A stretch of 64,000 nucleotides of DNA, taken from assembly GCF_000378965.1 (NCBI RefSeq), contig NZ_KB900536.1, positions 1,127,583 through 1,191,582 on the forward strand, read 5' to 3'. The translations under genes were made by a program, and so were the position numbers. The DNA is from Thioalkalivibrio thiocyanodenitrificans ARhD 1. GTDB taxonomy: Bacteria; Pseudomonadota; Gammaproteobacteria; Ectothiorhodospirales; Ectothiorhodospiraceae. The notes below the pieces were generated by a model. That model was not told where the DNA came from. It did no database searches and saw nothing but the letters and a program-made list of their open reading frames with translations. Of the stretch, positions 56,438 to 64,000 are shown one piece after another (position 1 is the first letter of the stretch; each line of letters opens with the position of its first letter).

Positions 56438-57586
56438 TTAACCCCTGCCGGGCTGATCTCCCGCGCGCGCCAGGGTGCGCGCCAGCAGGCGGATCTCCTC
56501 ACGAAGGACATCGTTGAGCTGGGTGCGGTCCGTACCCAGTTCCTGGCGCATGGTGTCCAGAGTCTGGGTCAGATGCTGCAACTGGTCGCGGATCTGCCCG
56601 TCGGTGGCGGCGGTGGACTCGGTGGATTGCGCCAGGGCCTGCAGGACACCCTGCAGTTCGCCCTGAGTGCGCACCATGTTCATCATGGCCTTGTGATCGC
56701 TGCGCGATTGTTCCGCCAAGGCGCCCACCTCCTCGATGAGACCCTCCAGACGCTGCTCCGCCGATCGCCGGTTGTCCTCGCCTCTGGCCATGACCCGTTG
56801 CAGCTTGTCCAGGCTGTCGGCGGTCTGCTCCAGCAGGGCCTGGATGTAGGCAGGCACGCTGCCCTCCCCTTCCGCCGCAAGACCACCGCTGGACAGCCGG
56901 GTCTGCCCGGCCAGCCACTCCTCCAGTTCGTTGTAGAAACGGTTCTGGGCATGCCCTGACTGCAGATCGATGAACCCCAGCACCAGGGCGCCGGCAAGCC
57001 CGAACAGGGACGAACTGAAGGCGGTACCAAGCCCGGACAGAGGCGCCTCGAGGCCCGCCTGCAGCCCCCTGAACGCCGTACTGACGTCTTCGCCGCCCAG
57101 GTTCAGGCCGGCGATCACCGCACTGACCCCACCCAGGGTTTCAAGCAGGCCCCAGAAGGTCCCCAGCAGGCCGAGAAACACCAGCAGGCCGATGATGTAG
57201 CGCGAGATGTCGCGGGATTCGTCCAGGCGGGAGCGGATCCCGTCCAGCAGGGTACGCAGCGACGTGGTGGAGAGGGTGAACTGCTCGCCGTGCCGGCCGG
57301 TGAGCAGCCGGGCCATGGCACCCAGGAGACGGGTACGGGGTATGGTGGCGGCGTCTGCCGCGTCGGCGCGCCGGAAGCGCTCGATCCAGCGCATCTCCGG
57401 GGCGAGGATCATCACCTGCCGGTAGTTGATCACCAGACCCGCCAGCAGCACCATCAGGATCATGCCGTTGAACACCGGGTTGGCCATGAAGGCCCGGGTC
57501 AGCGGCATGATCAGGAGACCCACCACGAGGGCCACCGCCAGCAGGAACAGACTCATCCAGATCAGGGCGTTGCGTGTATTGCGCAT
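56438..57586 (-). CDS. MotA/TolQ/ExbB-type stator membrane protein
   Basis: The 382-aa protein has four membrane segments (about 10-30, 38-57, 135-158 and 195-218) with the MotA/TolQ/ExbB motif LVFLGLLGTFWGLLETLGGV in the third. A cytoplasmic C-terminal tail of about 150 residues is helical and repetitive (residues 230-382). It should form a pentameric ion channel around the MotB-like partner, whose gene starts 3 bases downstream. The role is unknown. The ATG at 57586 matches the first helix; the open frame upstream is repeat-derived. Confidence 0.88.
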   Translation of the reverse strand: MRNTRNALIWMSLFLLAVALVVGLLIMPLTRAFMANPVFNGMILMVLLAGLVINYRQVMILAPEMRWIERFRRADAADAATIPRTRLLGAMARLLTGRHGEQFTLSTTSLRTLLDGIRSRLDESRDISRYIIGLLVFLGLLGTFWGLLETLGGVSAVIAGLNLGGEDVSTAFRGLQAGLEAPLSGLGTAFSSSLFGLAGALVLGFIDLQSGHAQNRFYNELEEWLAGQTRLSSGGLAAEGEGSVPAYIQALLEQTADSLDKLQRVMARGEDNRRSAEQRLEGLIEEVGALAEQSRSDHKAMMNMVRTQGELQGVLQALAQSTESTAATDGQIRDQLQHLTQTLDTMRQELGTDRTQLNDVLREEIRLLARTLARAGDQPGRG

Positions 57587-57651
57587 GGGCCGCCTTCCGA
57601 ATCGTGCTTGCAGATACCGCGCAGAGTAACCGCAATTGCGTACCCTGATCC

Positions 57652-57886
57652 AGCATGCTGGAAGGGGAAAGTGGGAATCGGGAAGCGGGAAAGGCCGCCT
57701 CCCGCCCTCCCCCCGCAAGCGACGGAGGGGGTTGCCCCTCACCCTCAGGGTATATGGAGCGGTGTGAGGTTCCTCCCTTCCTCCTTCCTCCTTCCTCCTT
57801 CCTCCTTCCTCCTTCCTCCTTCCTCCTTCATCCTTCATCCTTCATCCTTCTTCCCACTTCCCACTTCCCAACTCCCACTTCGCTAT
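57652..57886. repeat. Heptamer arrays CTTCCTC and ATCCTTC with mirrored GGGAA arms
   Basis: GGGAATCGGGAAGCGGGAAAGG on the left is mirrored by CACTTCCCACTTCCCAACTCCC on the right. Between them are about seven tandem CTTCCTC units followed by four CATCCTT units (57774-57852). The array ends just before the tldE stop. Confidence 0.9.
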
Positions 57887-59226
57887 TCCCCGGCGACCGT
57901 CACCTGCTCCAGGAGCAACGAGCCGGTGCGGATGTTGCTGTCCACGTTCACGTCATTACCCACGGCCCGGATACCCTTGAACAGATTCCTCAGATTGCCG
58001 GCCACGGTGACCTCCTCGACGGGATACCGGATCTCGCCGTCCTCCACCCAGAAACCGGCCGCGCCCCGGGAATAGTCACCGGTCACCATATTGATCCCGT
58101 GGCCGATCAGTTCGGTGACCAGCAGGCCGGTACCCATGTCCCTCAGCAGGCCGTCCAGATCCTGCTCCCCGGGTTCCATGGTGAGATTGTGCACGCCGCC
58201 GGCATTTCCGGTGGTGCTCATGCCCAGCTTTCGCGCCGAATAGCTGTCCAGCACGTAACCCTTGAGCACCCCGCCGTTCACAACGTCTCTGGGCCGGGTC
58301 GCCACGCCCTCGCTGTCGAAGGGCACGCTGCCCAGCGCTCGGGGCAGATGGGGTTGTTCGTGGATGCGCACGAAGGACGGGAAGACGTCCTCGCCCAGGG
58401 CATCCACCAGAAAGGACGCCTTGCGGTACAGTGCTCCGCCGCGCACCGCGCTCACGAAATGCCCGACCAGGGAGCGTGCCATCTCGGGCACGTACACGGC
58501 GGGGCACTGGCGCGTGGACAGGCGCCGTCCGCCCAGGCGCCGCACGGCGCGCCGTGCGGCCTCGAGACCCACGGATTCGGGCGTCTGAAGGCCGTTGGCG
58601 TCCCGGGATACGGAATACCAGTAATCCCGTTGCATCCCCTTCTCGTCCGCGGCCACCACCGAACAGCTGATGGAGTGACGGGTCGCCGTATAGGCCCCCA
58701 GAAAGCCGTGGGTGTTGCCGTAGACCGCCAGTCCGCGAAGCGTGTTGGTGGAAGCGCCTTCGGAATTGATGATCCGCGCATCATGATCCCGGGCGGCGGC
58801 CTCGCAGCTCTGCGCCAACTCGATGGCCTGCTCCACCGACAGGTCCCAGGGGTGGTCCAGGTCCAGGTCCAGCCAGTCGCCGGCCATGAGATCCGGATCG
58901 GCCAGCCCCGCGCAATCGTCCTGCGCCGTATAGCGCGCGATGCGGCAGGCGGCATGCACCGCCTCGCGGAGGGCCTCGTGGCTCAGGTCCGAGGTGCTGG
59001 CCGTACCCTTGCGCTGGCCAAAGTAGACCGTGATGGCCACACCCTGATCCTTGTGGTGCTCCAGGGTCTCAACCTCACCGAGGCGCACGTTCACCGACAG
59101 ACCCAGATCATTGCTGGCGGCCGCCTCGGCACTGCTGGCGCCCGCCCTGCGGGCTTCGTCCAGCATCTGCCCGACGATCGATTCCATGGTCTGCTGGTCT
59201 CTGGGGAGTCTCTGAATGGCTGTCAT
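57883..59226 (-). CDS. tldE: Metalloprotease subunit TldE (PmbA)
   Basis: The 447-aa protein belongs to the TldD/PmbA family and has the TldE pattern GLSVNVRLGEVETLEHHKDQ near residue 45 and GNAGGVHNLTMEPGE near 345. It lacks the HExxxH zinc motif, as expected for TldE, which works together with TldD. TldD/E processes peptides such as microcins and CcdA. Its partner tldD lies 0.9 kb away, with darP between in the opposite direction. Confidence 0.93.
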   Translation of the reverse strand: MTAIQRLPRDQQTMESIVGQMLDEARRAGASSAEAAASNDLGLSVNVRLGEVETLEHHKDQGVAITVYFGQRKGTASTSDLSHEALREAVHAACRIARYTAQDDCAGLADPDLMAGDWLDLDLDHPWDLSVEQAIELAQSCEAAARDHDARIINSEGASTNTLRGLAVYGNTHGFLGAYTATRHSISCSVVAADEKGMQRDYWYSVSRDANGLQTPESVGLEAARRAVRRLGGRRLSTRQCPAVYVPEMARSLVGHFVSAVRGGALYRKASFLVDALGEDVFPSFVRIHEQPHLPRALGSVPFDSEGVATRPRDVVNGGVLKGYVLDSYSARKLGMSTTGNAGGVHNLTMEPGEQDLDGLLRDMGTGLLVTELIGHGINMVTGDYSRGAAGFWVEDGEIRYPVEEVTVAGNLRNLFKGIRAVGNDVNVDSNIRTGSLLLEQVTVAGE

Positions 59227-59319
59227 GTATATTCCCGAGTGTCTGGAGAGCGGGCCCGGGGACCGGGGATCTCCTGAATCGTTGTAAGATGCAGTCCGCG
59301 AGTCAACGCAAAGCGGACT

Positions 59320-59450
59320 TCCGAAAAGCCGGACAGCGTAAGGGCCCAAAGGGATTCGCAAAGGACGCGAAGAAAATCTCCTGTTCAGGAAAGCCTTGGC
59401 GGCTCTTGCGCAGTCCATCGCGCCCTTCTCGGTCCGGCTTTTCAGGCGGT
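59320..59450. repeat. Inverted repeat of the GCGAAGGAC type between tldE and darP
   Basis: AAAGGGATTCGCAAAGGACGC on the left is partly mirrored by GCGCAGTCCATCGCGCCCTTC on the right. It is a degenerate relative of the locus at 60004-60100. Confidence 0.65.
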
Positions 59451-59487
59451 TCGTTTGCGGATCCTCTTCCTTCGTGCCGAGGCACCC

Positions 59488-59988
59488 ATGAGTGAAGACG
59501 ACGACTATATCAGCCGCAGCCGGCTCAAGCGCGAGGCCGAGGAGGCGCAGCGCCTGGGCGAGCGACTGAGCACGCTCAATGACGCGGAACTCGACGCCCT
59601 GGCCCTGCCCGACGTGCTCGCGACGGCCATCCGTGATGCGCGCGCCATCCGCCAGCACGGCGCGCTCCGGCGCCAGCGCCAGTACATCGGCAAGCTCATG
59701 CGCAAGATCGACATCGCGCCCATCCGGGCCGTCCTGGCCGAAAAGGAGCGGAACCGGCACCGGGAAGCCAGGGCATTCAAGGGCCTGGAGACCTGGCGCG
59801 AGCGGCTGCTCACCCAGGGCGCCGAGGCCCTCGATGCCTGGCTCGCCGAACATCCGGACAGCGACGCCGGGAAGCTGCGTGGGCTCATCGACAGCGCTCG
59901 CGACGCACCCACCCCGGCGGCCCGCAAGACCGCCTCCCGGGCCCTGTTCCGCTACCTCAGCGAACGTGCGCGGATGCGCGCGAGTTGA
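59488..59988 (+). CDS. darP: Ribosome-associated protein DarP (YjgA, DUF615)
   Basis: The 166-aa protein follows the DUF615/YjgA pattern: MSEDDDYISRSRLKREAEEA, LALPDVLATAIRDARAI, RRQRQYIGKLMRKIDIAPIR. In E. coli YjgA (DarP) joins late 50S ribosome assembly. The ATG at 59488 matches the family start. It lies between tldE and tldD in the gammaproteobacterial order tldD, darP, pmbA, but here in opposite orientation to both. Confidence 0.93.
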   Translation: MSEDDDYISRSRLKREAEEAQRLGERLSTLNDAELDALALPDVLATAIRDARAIRQHGALRRQRQYIGKLMRKIDIAPIRAVLAEKERNRHREARAFKGLETWRERLLTQGAEALDAWLAEHPDSDAGKLRGLIDSARDAPTPAARKTASRALFRYLSERARMRAS

Positions 59989-60003
59989 AGTACCGAAGCC
60001 GCA

Positions 60004-60100
60004 CCGCGAAGGGCGCGAAGGGATTTGCCAAGGACGCGAAGAAAATCTCCGGTTGAAAAACCCTTTGCGACCCTGGCGCATCCCTTCGCGCCCTTCGCGG
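60004..60100. repeat. Inverted repeat with 21-bp perfect arms between darP and tldD
   Basis: The arms CCGCGAAGGGCGCGAAGGGA (60004-60024) and its mirror (60080-60100) match over 21 bases, with the sub-unit GGGCGCGAA/CGCGAAGGG inside. The genes are convergent, so the hairpin may end both transcripts. Confidence 0.85.
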
Positions 60101-60157
60101 TTCGCTATCGGTGCGCTTGCTCACTCGAACCTGCGTTCATTCGCGGAGCGCTGCGGT

Positions 60158-61603
60158 TCAGGTACTGGTGCCGCCCACGGTCAGTCCGTCCACCCGAAGG
60201 GTCGGCTGGCCGACGCCCACCGGCACGCTCTGGCCTTCCTTGCCGCAGGTACCCACGCCGGTATCGAGTTCCAGATCGTTGCCCACCATGGATACCCGGG
60301 TCAGCACTTCGGGGCCGTTGCCGATCAGAGTGGCCCCTTTCACCGGCCGGGTCACACGGCCGTTCTCGATGAGGTAGGCCTCGGACGCCGAGAACACGAA
60401 CTTCCCGGATGTGATGTCCACCTGGCCTCCGCCGAAGTTCACCGCGTAGAGCCCCCGCTCCACGCTCTCCAGGATCTCGCCCGGATCGTGCGCGCCCGCC
60501 AGCATGTAGGTATTTGTCATGCGCGGCATGGGCAGGTGGGCATAGGATTCACGCCGGCCGTTGCCGGTGGCGGGGGCGCCCGTCAGCCGGGCATTCAGGC
60601 GATCCTGCATGAAGGCGCACAGCACGCCATCCTCGATCAGCGTGGTGCACTCCGTGGGCGTGCCCTCGTCGTCCACGTTGAGCGATCCCCGCCGGTCCAT
60701 GAGTGTGCCGTCATCCACAACCGTCACGCCGTCGGCGGCCACCTTCTGCCCGATGCGTCCGCTGAAGGCCGAAGTGCCCTTGCGGTTGAAATCGCCCTCC
60801 AGCCCGTGGCCCACCGCCTCATGCAGCAACACGCCCGGCCAGCCGGGTCCGAGCACCACGGTCAGGGTGCCGGCGGGTGCATCCACGGCCTCCAGGTTCA
60901 CCAGCGCCTGACGCACGGCCTCACGCGCATATCCCAGCGCCCGATCCTCGTCCAGAAAATACGCGTAGCCCACGCGCCCGCCCCCACCACCGGAGGCCTG
61001 CTCCCGGCGCCCGTCCTTGCCCTGCACGATCACGTTGACACTCAGGCGCACCAGCGGCCGCACGTCGGCGGCCAGCGTGCCGTCGGTGTTGGCCACCATG
61101 ATCACTTCGTGCACGCCGTTGAGGCTCACCATCACCTGGCTCACACGCGGGTCCAGGCGGCGGGCCTCGGCATCCACGCGGTGCAGCAGATCAATCTTCG
61201 CCTGCTCGTCCAGGGTGGCCAGCGGATCCAGCGGCGCGTACAGCTGATGGCCGTCCTGGTTACGGCGCACGGCCACCTGGCCCGATACGGACTGGCGCGC
61301 GATGGCGCGGGCGGCAGCGGAGGCCTCCAGCAGGGTGGGCATCCTGATGTCATCCGAGTAGGCGAAGCCGGTCTTGTCACCGCTCAGGGCGCGCACGCCG
61401 ACCCCCTGCTCGATGTTGAAGCTGCCGTCCTTGACGATGCCGTCCTCAAGGGACCAGGACTCGTGACGGGTCAGCTGAAAATACAGGTCGCCCCCGTCGA
61501 GCCCCGGGCCCATGAGCCCACCCAGCGCCCGATCCAGATCGCCCTCGGTCAGGCCCGCAGGCTCCATGAACTGTTGCTTGGCGATCTGCAGGACTTGGGA
61601 CAT
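60158..61603 (-). CDS. tldD: Metalloprotease TldD
   Basis: The 481-aa protein has the TldD zinc motif [11 protein letters not shown] at residues 261-271 and [20 protein letters not shown] at the C-terminus. It forms a heterodimer with TldE and cleaves unfolded peptides. The ATG at 61603 begins [19 protein letters not shown] nitrilase gene lies upstream on the same strand, as in many gammaproteobacteria where yhdP, the nitrilase and tldD are clustered. Confidence 0.97.
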   Translation of the reverse strand: MSQVLQIAKQQFMEPAGLTEGDLDRALGGLMGPGLDGGDLYFQLTRHESWSLEDGIVKDGSFNIEQGVGVRALSGDKTGFAYSDDIRMPTLLEASAAARAIARQSVSGQVAVRRNQDGHQLYAPLDPLATLDEQAKIDLLHRVDAEARRLDPRVSQVMVSLNGVHEVIMVANTDGTLAADVRPLVRLSVNVIVQGKDGRREQASGGGGGRVGYAYFLDEDRALGYAREAVRQALVNLEAVDAPAGTLTVVLGPGWPGVLLHEAVGHGLEGDFNRKGTSAFSGRIGQKVAADGVTVVDDGTLMDRRGSLNVDDEGTPTECTTLIEDGVLCAFMQDRLNARLTGAPATGNGRRESYAHLPMPRMTNTYMLAGAHDPGEILESVERGLYAVNFGGGQVDITSGKFVFSASEAYLIENGRVTRPVKGATLIGNGPEVLTRVSMVGNDLELDTGVGTCGKEGQSVPVGVGQPTLRVDGLTVGGTST

Positions 61604-61723
61604 TCGGGGGTGATCTCCACGGGACAGGGGGTGCATACGTTGTTCACAGTGGGGCCTGTACCGCACCAATTCAACCCGCCGATTGCGGGGCCTTTGGCCC
61701 GCACGATCCATCGGAGCCGGGGG

Positions 61724-62566
61724 TCAGCGGATCCCGCAACTCAGGCGGCGGTGGCTGATGCTCGGGAAACTTCTGCGGACCGCGGCAAGCCGCTCCGGAT
61801 CCATCTCTCCCGACACCACCCCGGAGCCGCGGGCCAGACGATCCAGCACCTGGCCCCAGGGATCCACGACCATGCTGTCGCCATGGGTCTCCCTGCCGTT
61901 GACATGAAATCCGCCCTGGGCCGCCGCGATCACATAGATCTGGTTTTCGATGGCCCGCGCGCGGATCAGGGCCTCCCAGTGGGCCCTGCCGGTGATGGCG
62001 GTAAAGGCCGCGGGCAATGCCAGGATCTCCATGCCCTGGTCCAGCATCTCGCGAAACAGTTCCGGGAAGCGCAGGTCATAACACACGGCGATGCCCAGCC
62101 GCCCGAACGGCGTCTCCACCACCACCGCCCGGTCCCCCGGGGCAGTGGTCTCGGATTCATTGTAGGACTCCTCGCCTTCCGGAAGTTGTACGTCGAACAG
62201 GTGGATCTTGTCGTAGCGGACCACACGCTCCCCCAGGTCGCTGAACAGCAGGCTGGAGCCGAACACCCGGTTGGGATCGTCACTGGCAATGGGAATCGTG
62301 CCGCCCACCAGCCATAACCCGTGACGCTGCGCCTGTTCCGCGAGGAACGCCTGAAGCGGCCCTCGCCCATCCTCCTCGGCCTCGGCGAGCTTGTCCGCCT
62401 CGGTCATGCCCATGAGTGCGAAATTCTCCGGAAGGACCACCAGGCGCGCACCGGCGGCAGCGGCCTCCGAGATGAGGCGCCCTGCCTCGGAGAGGTTGGC
62501 GATCACGTTGGGGCCCGAGGCCATCTGTATGGCAGCCACGCGGGTCACTGGGGTATCGCTTTGCAT
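61724..62566 (-). CDS. Nitrilase-superfamily amidase (deaminated-glutathione amidase-like)
   Basis: The 280-aa protein has the nitrilase triad: Glu47 (LVVLPENF), Lys120 (YDKIHLFD) and Cys162 (GIAVCYDLRFPEL). The sequence is closest in pattern to the Nit1/YbeM group that hydrolyses deaminated glutathione. It sits between yhdP and tldD, a common gammaproteobacterial position. The ATG at 62566 is used; a GTG five codons earlier is possible. The terminal residues (ISHRRLSCGIR) are unremarkable. Confidence 0.9.
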   Translation of the reverse strand: MQSDTPVTRVAAIQMASGPNVIANLSEAGRLISEAAAAGARLVVLPENFALMGMTEADKLAEAEEDGRGPLQAFLAEQAQRHGLWLVGGTIPIASDDPNRVFGSSLLFSDLGERVVRYDKIHLFDVQLPEGEESYNESETTAPGDRAVVVETPFGRLGIAVCYDLRFPELFREMLDQGMEILALPAAFTAITGRAHWEALIRARAIENQIYVIAAAQGGFHVNGRETHGDSMVVDPWGQVLDRLARGSGVVSGEMDPERLAAVRRSFPSISHRRLSCGIR

Positions 62567-62593
62567 GGCATCAGGCTTCACCGGTCAGGGGTT

Positions 62594-62932
62594 TCAGGGA
62601 CGGATCACCAGGTCGAGCTGCTCGTGCACCGATGTGTCCCCTTCCACATGGATGCGCAGCGAGGGGACACCCAGGGCCACCAGCCAGTCGCGCAGTTCCG
62701 CCGCCCAGAACTCACCCTGTTCGCTCTCCGGGTGGCGAATGGTCAGGCGACGATCTTCGCCACCCTGCAGGGTGGCCACGGCCTCGCGCAGGGGCGTGAG
62801 CCGAATCAGGTACTCGGCGCTGCGCGGCGTCGACCAGGTCTCGGCATCCACCACGAGCACGGTCTGTGCGGCGGCCGGGCCGGCGGCAAACAGGAGGGCC
62901 AGACAGAGGATCCGAAGCGGCTTCATCAACAT
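62594..62932 (-). CDS. Small exported protein of unknown function
   Basis: The 112-aa product begins with a signal peptide (ILCLALLFAAGPAAA, cut about residue 20) and a compact domain, VLVVDAETWSTPRSAEYLIR and LRDWLVALGVPSLRIHVEGD. The pattern of strands and helices could be an OmpA-like or ferredoxin-type fold. I do not recognise a family. It lies between yhdP and the nitrilase gene on the same strand with short gaps, so co-transcription is likely. The ATG at 62932 or 62926 may be the start. Confidence 0.7.
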   Translation of the reverse strand: MLMKPLRILCLALLFAAGPAAAQTVLVVDAETWSTPRSAEYLIRLTPLREAVATLQGGEDRRLTIRHPESEQGEFWAAELRDWLVALGVPSLRIHVEGDTSVHEQLDLVIRP

Positions 62933-62992
62933 GACACCACTATACCAACCGGCATCGTGATCGCCTATCCGGCTGTGCAAACCCGCAAGGCC

Positions 62993-64000
62993 CTATCCCG
63001 GCAGGTCGTCGCCCGCCGGCCTGGCCAGGGTCTCCACGACCGGATCCTGCCATGTGCCGGTGACTCGGTATTCCACCCGGGCCGCCGCATCGATGCCGCG
63101 GCCCATGCCGAGGACACGGTCGAGGATGAACACCGCGGCACCGGCCATGGGGCCACCGAGCAGGGCACCTGCCACCGGCAGGGCGCCGCCCACCCTGGGC
63201 GTCACGACGATGCGCTGGTCGTGATCCCGCGCGACGATGCCGGTACGGCCCTCGATCTCCACGTTGGCCGCCACGCCCTGGATGCGCAGATCGGAGGTGT
63301 AGGCGTCGCTGCCCACCAGATGGATCGTGCCCTCCAGTTTGTCGAACAGGAAACCCCGCTGGAACACGTCGCGAAAATCCAGGGCGAGCCGGCGGGGCAG
63401 CATGTTCAGGCTGAACAGTCCCAGCAGCCGCCCCGCCCCCGGATCCATCTCGACCAGGCGCCCGTCGATTATGTCCACGCGCCCGTCACCCTGGAGGCCA
63501 TCCCATGTGAAATGCGTGGGTGCATCGGGCCAGCGCACCTGACCCTCCATCTTCCCCTCTCCCTGATCGAAGCCGTGCTGAAACCCCAGATCAGTGAGCA
63601 TCAGCCCCAGATGAGAGGTTCTCAGATCGTAACGCAGCCGGGTCTGATGCCGGTCCGGGGCCGCGATGCGCCAATCCCCGGTGATACGCAGGCTGGCATG
63701 ACCGCCTGCACTGCCCGCCTGCAGGTGGTGAACCTGTATGCCGTCACGCACGGGGGTGGCTTCAATGCGCAGGTCGGTGAATCTGCGTCCGTCATGCACG
63801 AGTTCCTGTATGCCACCCCGCAGCCCGGGCATTGTGCGGGGGTCCAGGCGGGGCAACCCGGATGCAACCCCTCCAGCAGGCGCCGCCATCCGGTCCAGAT
63901 CCACCCGCTCCATGTTGAACGTCAGCGGGGCGACCCCCCGAAGCTCCCGGGGGATCTGCAGCTCGCCCCGCAGCGCCGCCGAATCCACCCGGACCTGCCA
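62993..64000 (-). CDS. yhdP: YhdP/AsmA-like protein, C-terminal part (continues beyond the window)
   Basis: The last 335 codons are visible; the frame is open to the window edge, so the gene starts outside. The sequence has the YhdP/DUF3971 C-terminal pattern: LLGLFSLNMLPRRLALDFRD, FQRGFLFDKLEGTIHL, IEIEGRTGIV-like VEIEGRTGIVARDHDQ. YhdP is an AsmA-like protein that takes part in phospholipid transport to the outer membrane. It is upstream of the nitrilase and tldD genes. Confidence 0.92.
   Translation of the reverse strand, partial: WQVRVDSAALRGELQIPRELRGVAPLTFNMERVDLDRMAAPAGGVASGLPRLDPRTMPGLRGGIQELVHDGRRFTDLRIEATPVRDGIQVHHLQAGSAGGHASLRITGDWRIAAPDRHQTRLRYDLRTSHLGLMLTDLGFQHGFDQGEGKMEGQVRWPDAPTHFTWDGLQGDGRVDIIDGRLVEMDPGAGRLLGLFSLNMLPRRLALDFRDVFQRGFLFDKLEGTIHLVGSDAYTSDLRIQGVAANVEIEGRTGIVARDHDQRIVVTPRVGGALPVAGALLGGPMAGAAVFILDRVLGMGRGIDAAARVEYRVTGTWQDPVVETLARPAGDDLPG

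Noticed and set aside
55152-57586. Zorya anti-phage system
   Set aside because: Only the motor pair is present. No zorC, zorD or zorE neighbours and no other defence genes; the flanks are housekeeping genes.
59579-62317. 912-codon open frame running over darP, tldD and the nitrilase gene
   Set aside because: It overlaps three well-supported genes in other frames, and its translation is low-complexity antisense.

Overview
The window is GC-rich chromosomal DNA from a gammaproteobacterium that oxidises reduced sulfur. Its core genes (tol-pal, ruvCAB, aspS, proS, purMN, tldDE, darP, yhdP) are gammaproteobacterial. The sulfur genes (lbpA with its own lipoate-assembly genes, tusA, a rhodanese, soxYZ, soxB, a YeeE-type transporter) fit the Ectothiorhodospiraceae, for example Thioalkalivibrio or a relative. 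That placement is inferred from gene content and was not tested by a search.

Layout. 1-510 (-): start of a FadL-type outer-membrane protein. 776-5959 (-): lipoate-binding protein LbpA and four assembly proteins (two LipS radical-SAM enzymes, the ligase sLpl(AB), flavoprotein LipT). 6661-7394 (-): tusA and a rhodanese. 7748-9193 (+): BepA-like M48/TPR protease. 9512-12363 (+): soxY, soxZ, soxB. 12761-13393 (-): Sel1-repeat protein. 13394-14484: remnant of an IS21-family element beside tRNA-Lys. 14627-15895 (-): YeeE/YedE transporter. 16088-17602 (-): queC, queE. 17714-30603 (-): one long co-directional run, fmdB, DUF502, aspS, nudB, hydrolase, yebC, ruvC, ruvA, ruvB, ybgC, tolQ, tolR, tolA, tolB, pal, cpoB. 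30715-32096 (+): DsrE-family protein and an SDR. 32311-36966 (-): a four-cysteine miniprotein and an RND pump with its adaptor. 37243-40133 (+): DUF4124, MIF-like protein, proS. 40222-43596: DUF1631 and HDOD genes, divergent. 43766-46801: acylphosphatase, LysM and DUF4398 lipoproteins, ArsC-like, WrbA, DUF2069. 46812-50266 (-): hda, perM-like, CDP-alcohol phosphotransferase, DUF2066. 50445-54165 (+): purM, purN, DUF3108, EamA. 54162-57586 (-): M48 protease and a MotA/MotB-type membrane motor pair. 57883-64000: tldE, darP, tldD, a nitrilase, a small periplasmic protein and the 3' end of yhdP.

How the genes work together. SoxYZ and SoxB handle thiosulfate in the periplasm. The YeeE-type permease could bring thiosulfate inside, where rhodanese and TusA carry sulfane sulfur. 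The lipoylated LbpA is the known partner of the cytoplasmic sHdr system, but no sHdr gene lies in this window. A near-identical AT-rich motif sits upstream of tusA, the rhodanese gene, soxYZ and the RND pump, which suggests one regulator for all four.

The most unusual structure is outside genes. Many intergenic gaps hold either GTAGGAGCC-type palindromes (REP/BIME-like) or tandem heptanucleotide repeats, usually paired with an inverted copy so that the region could fold into a long hairpin.
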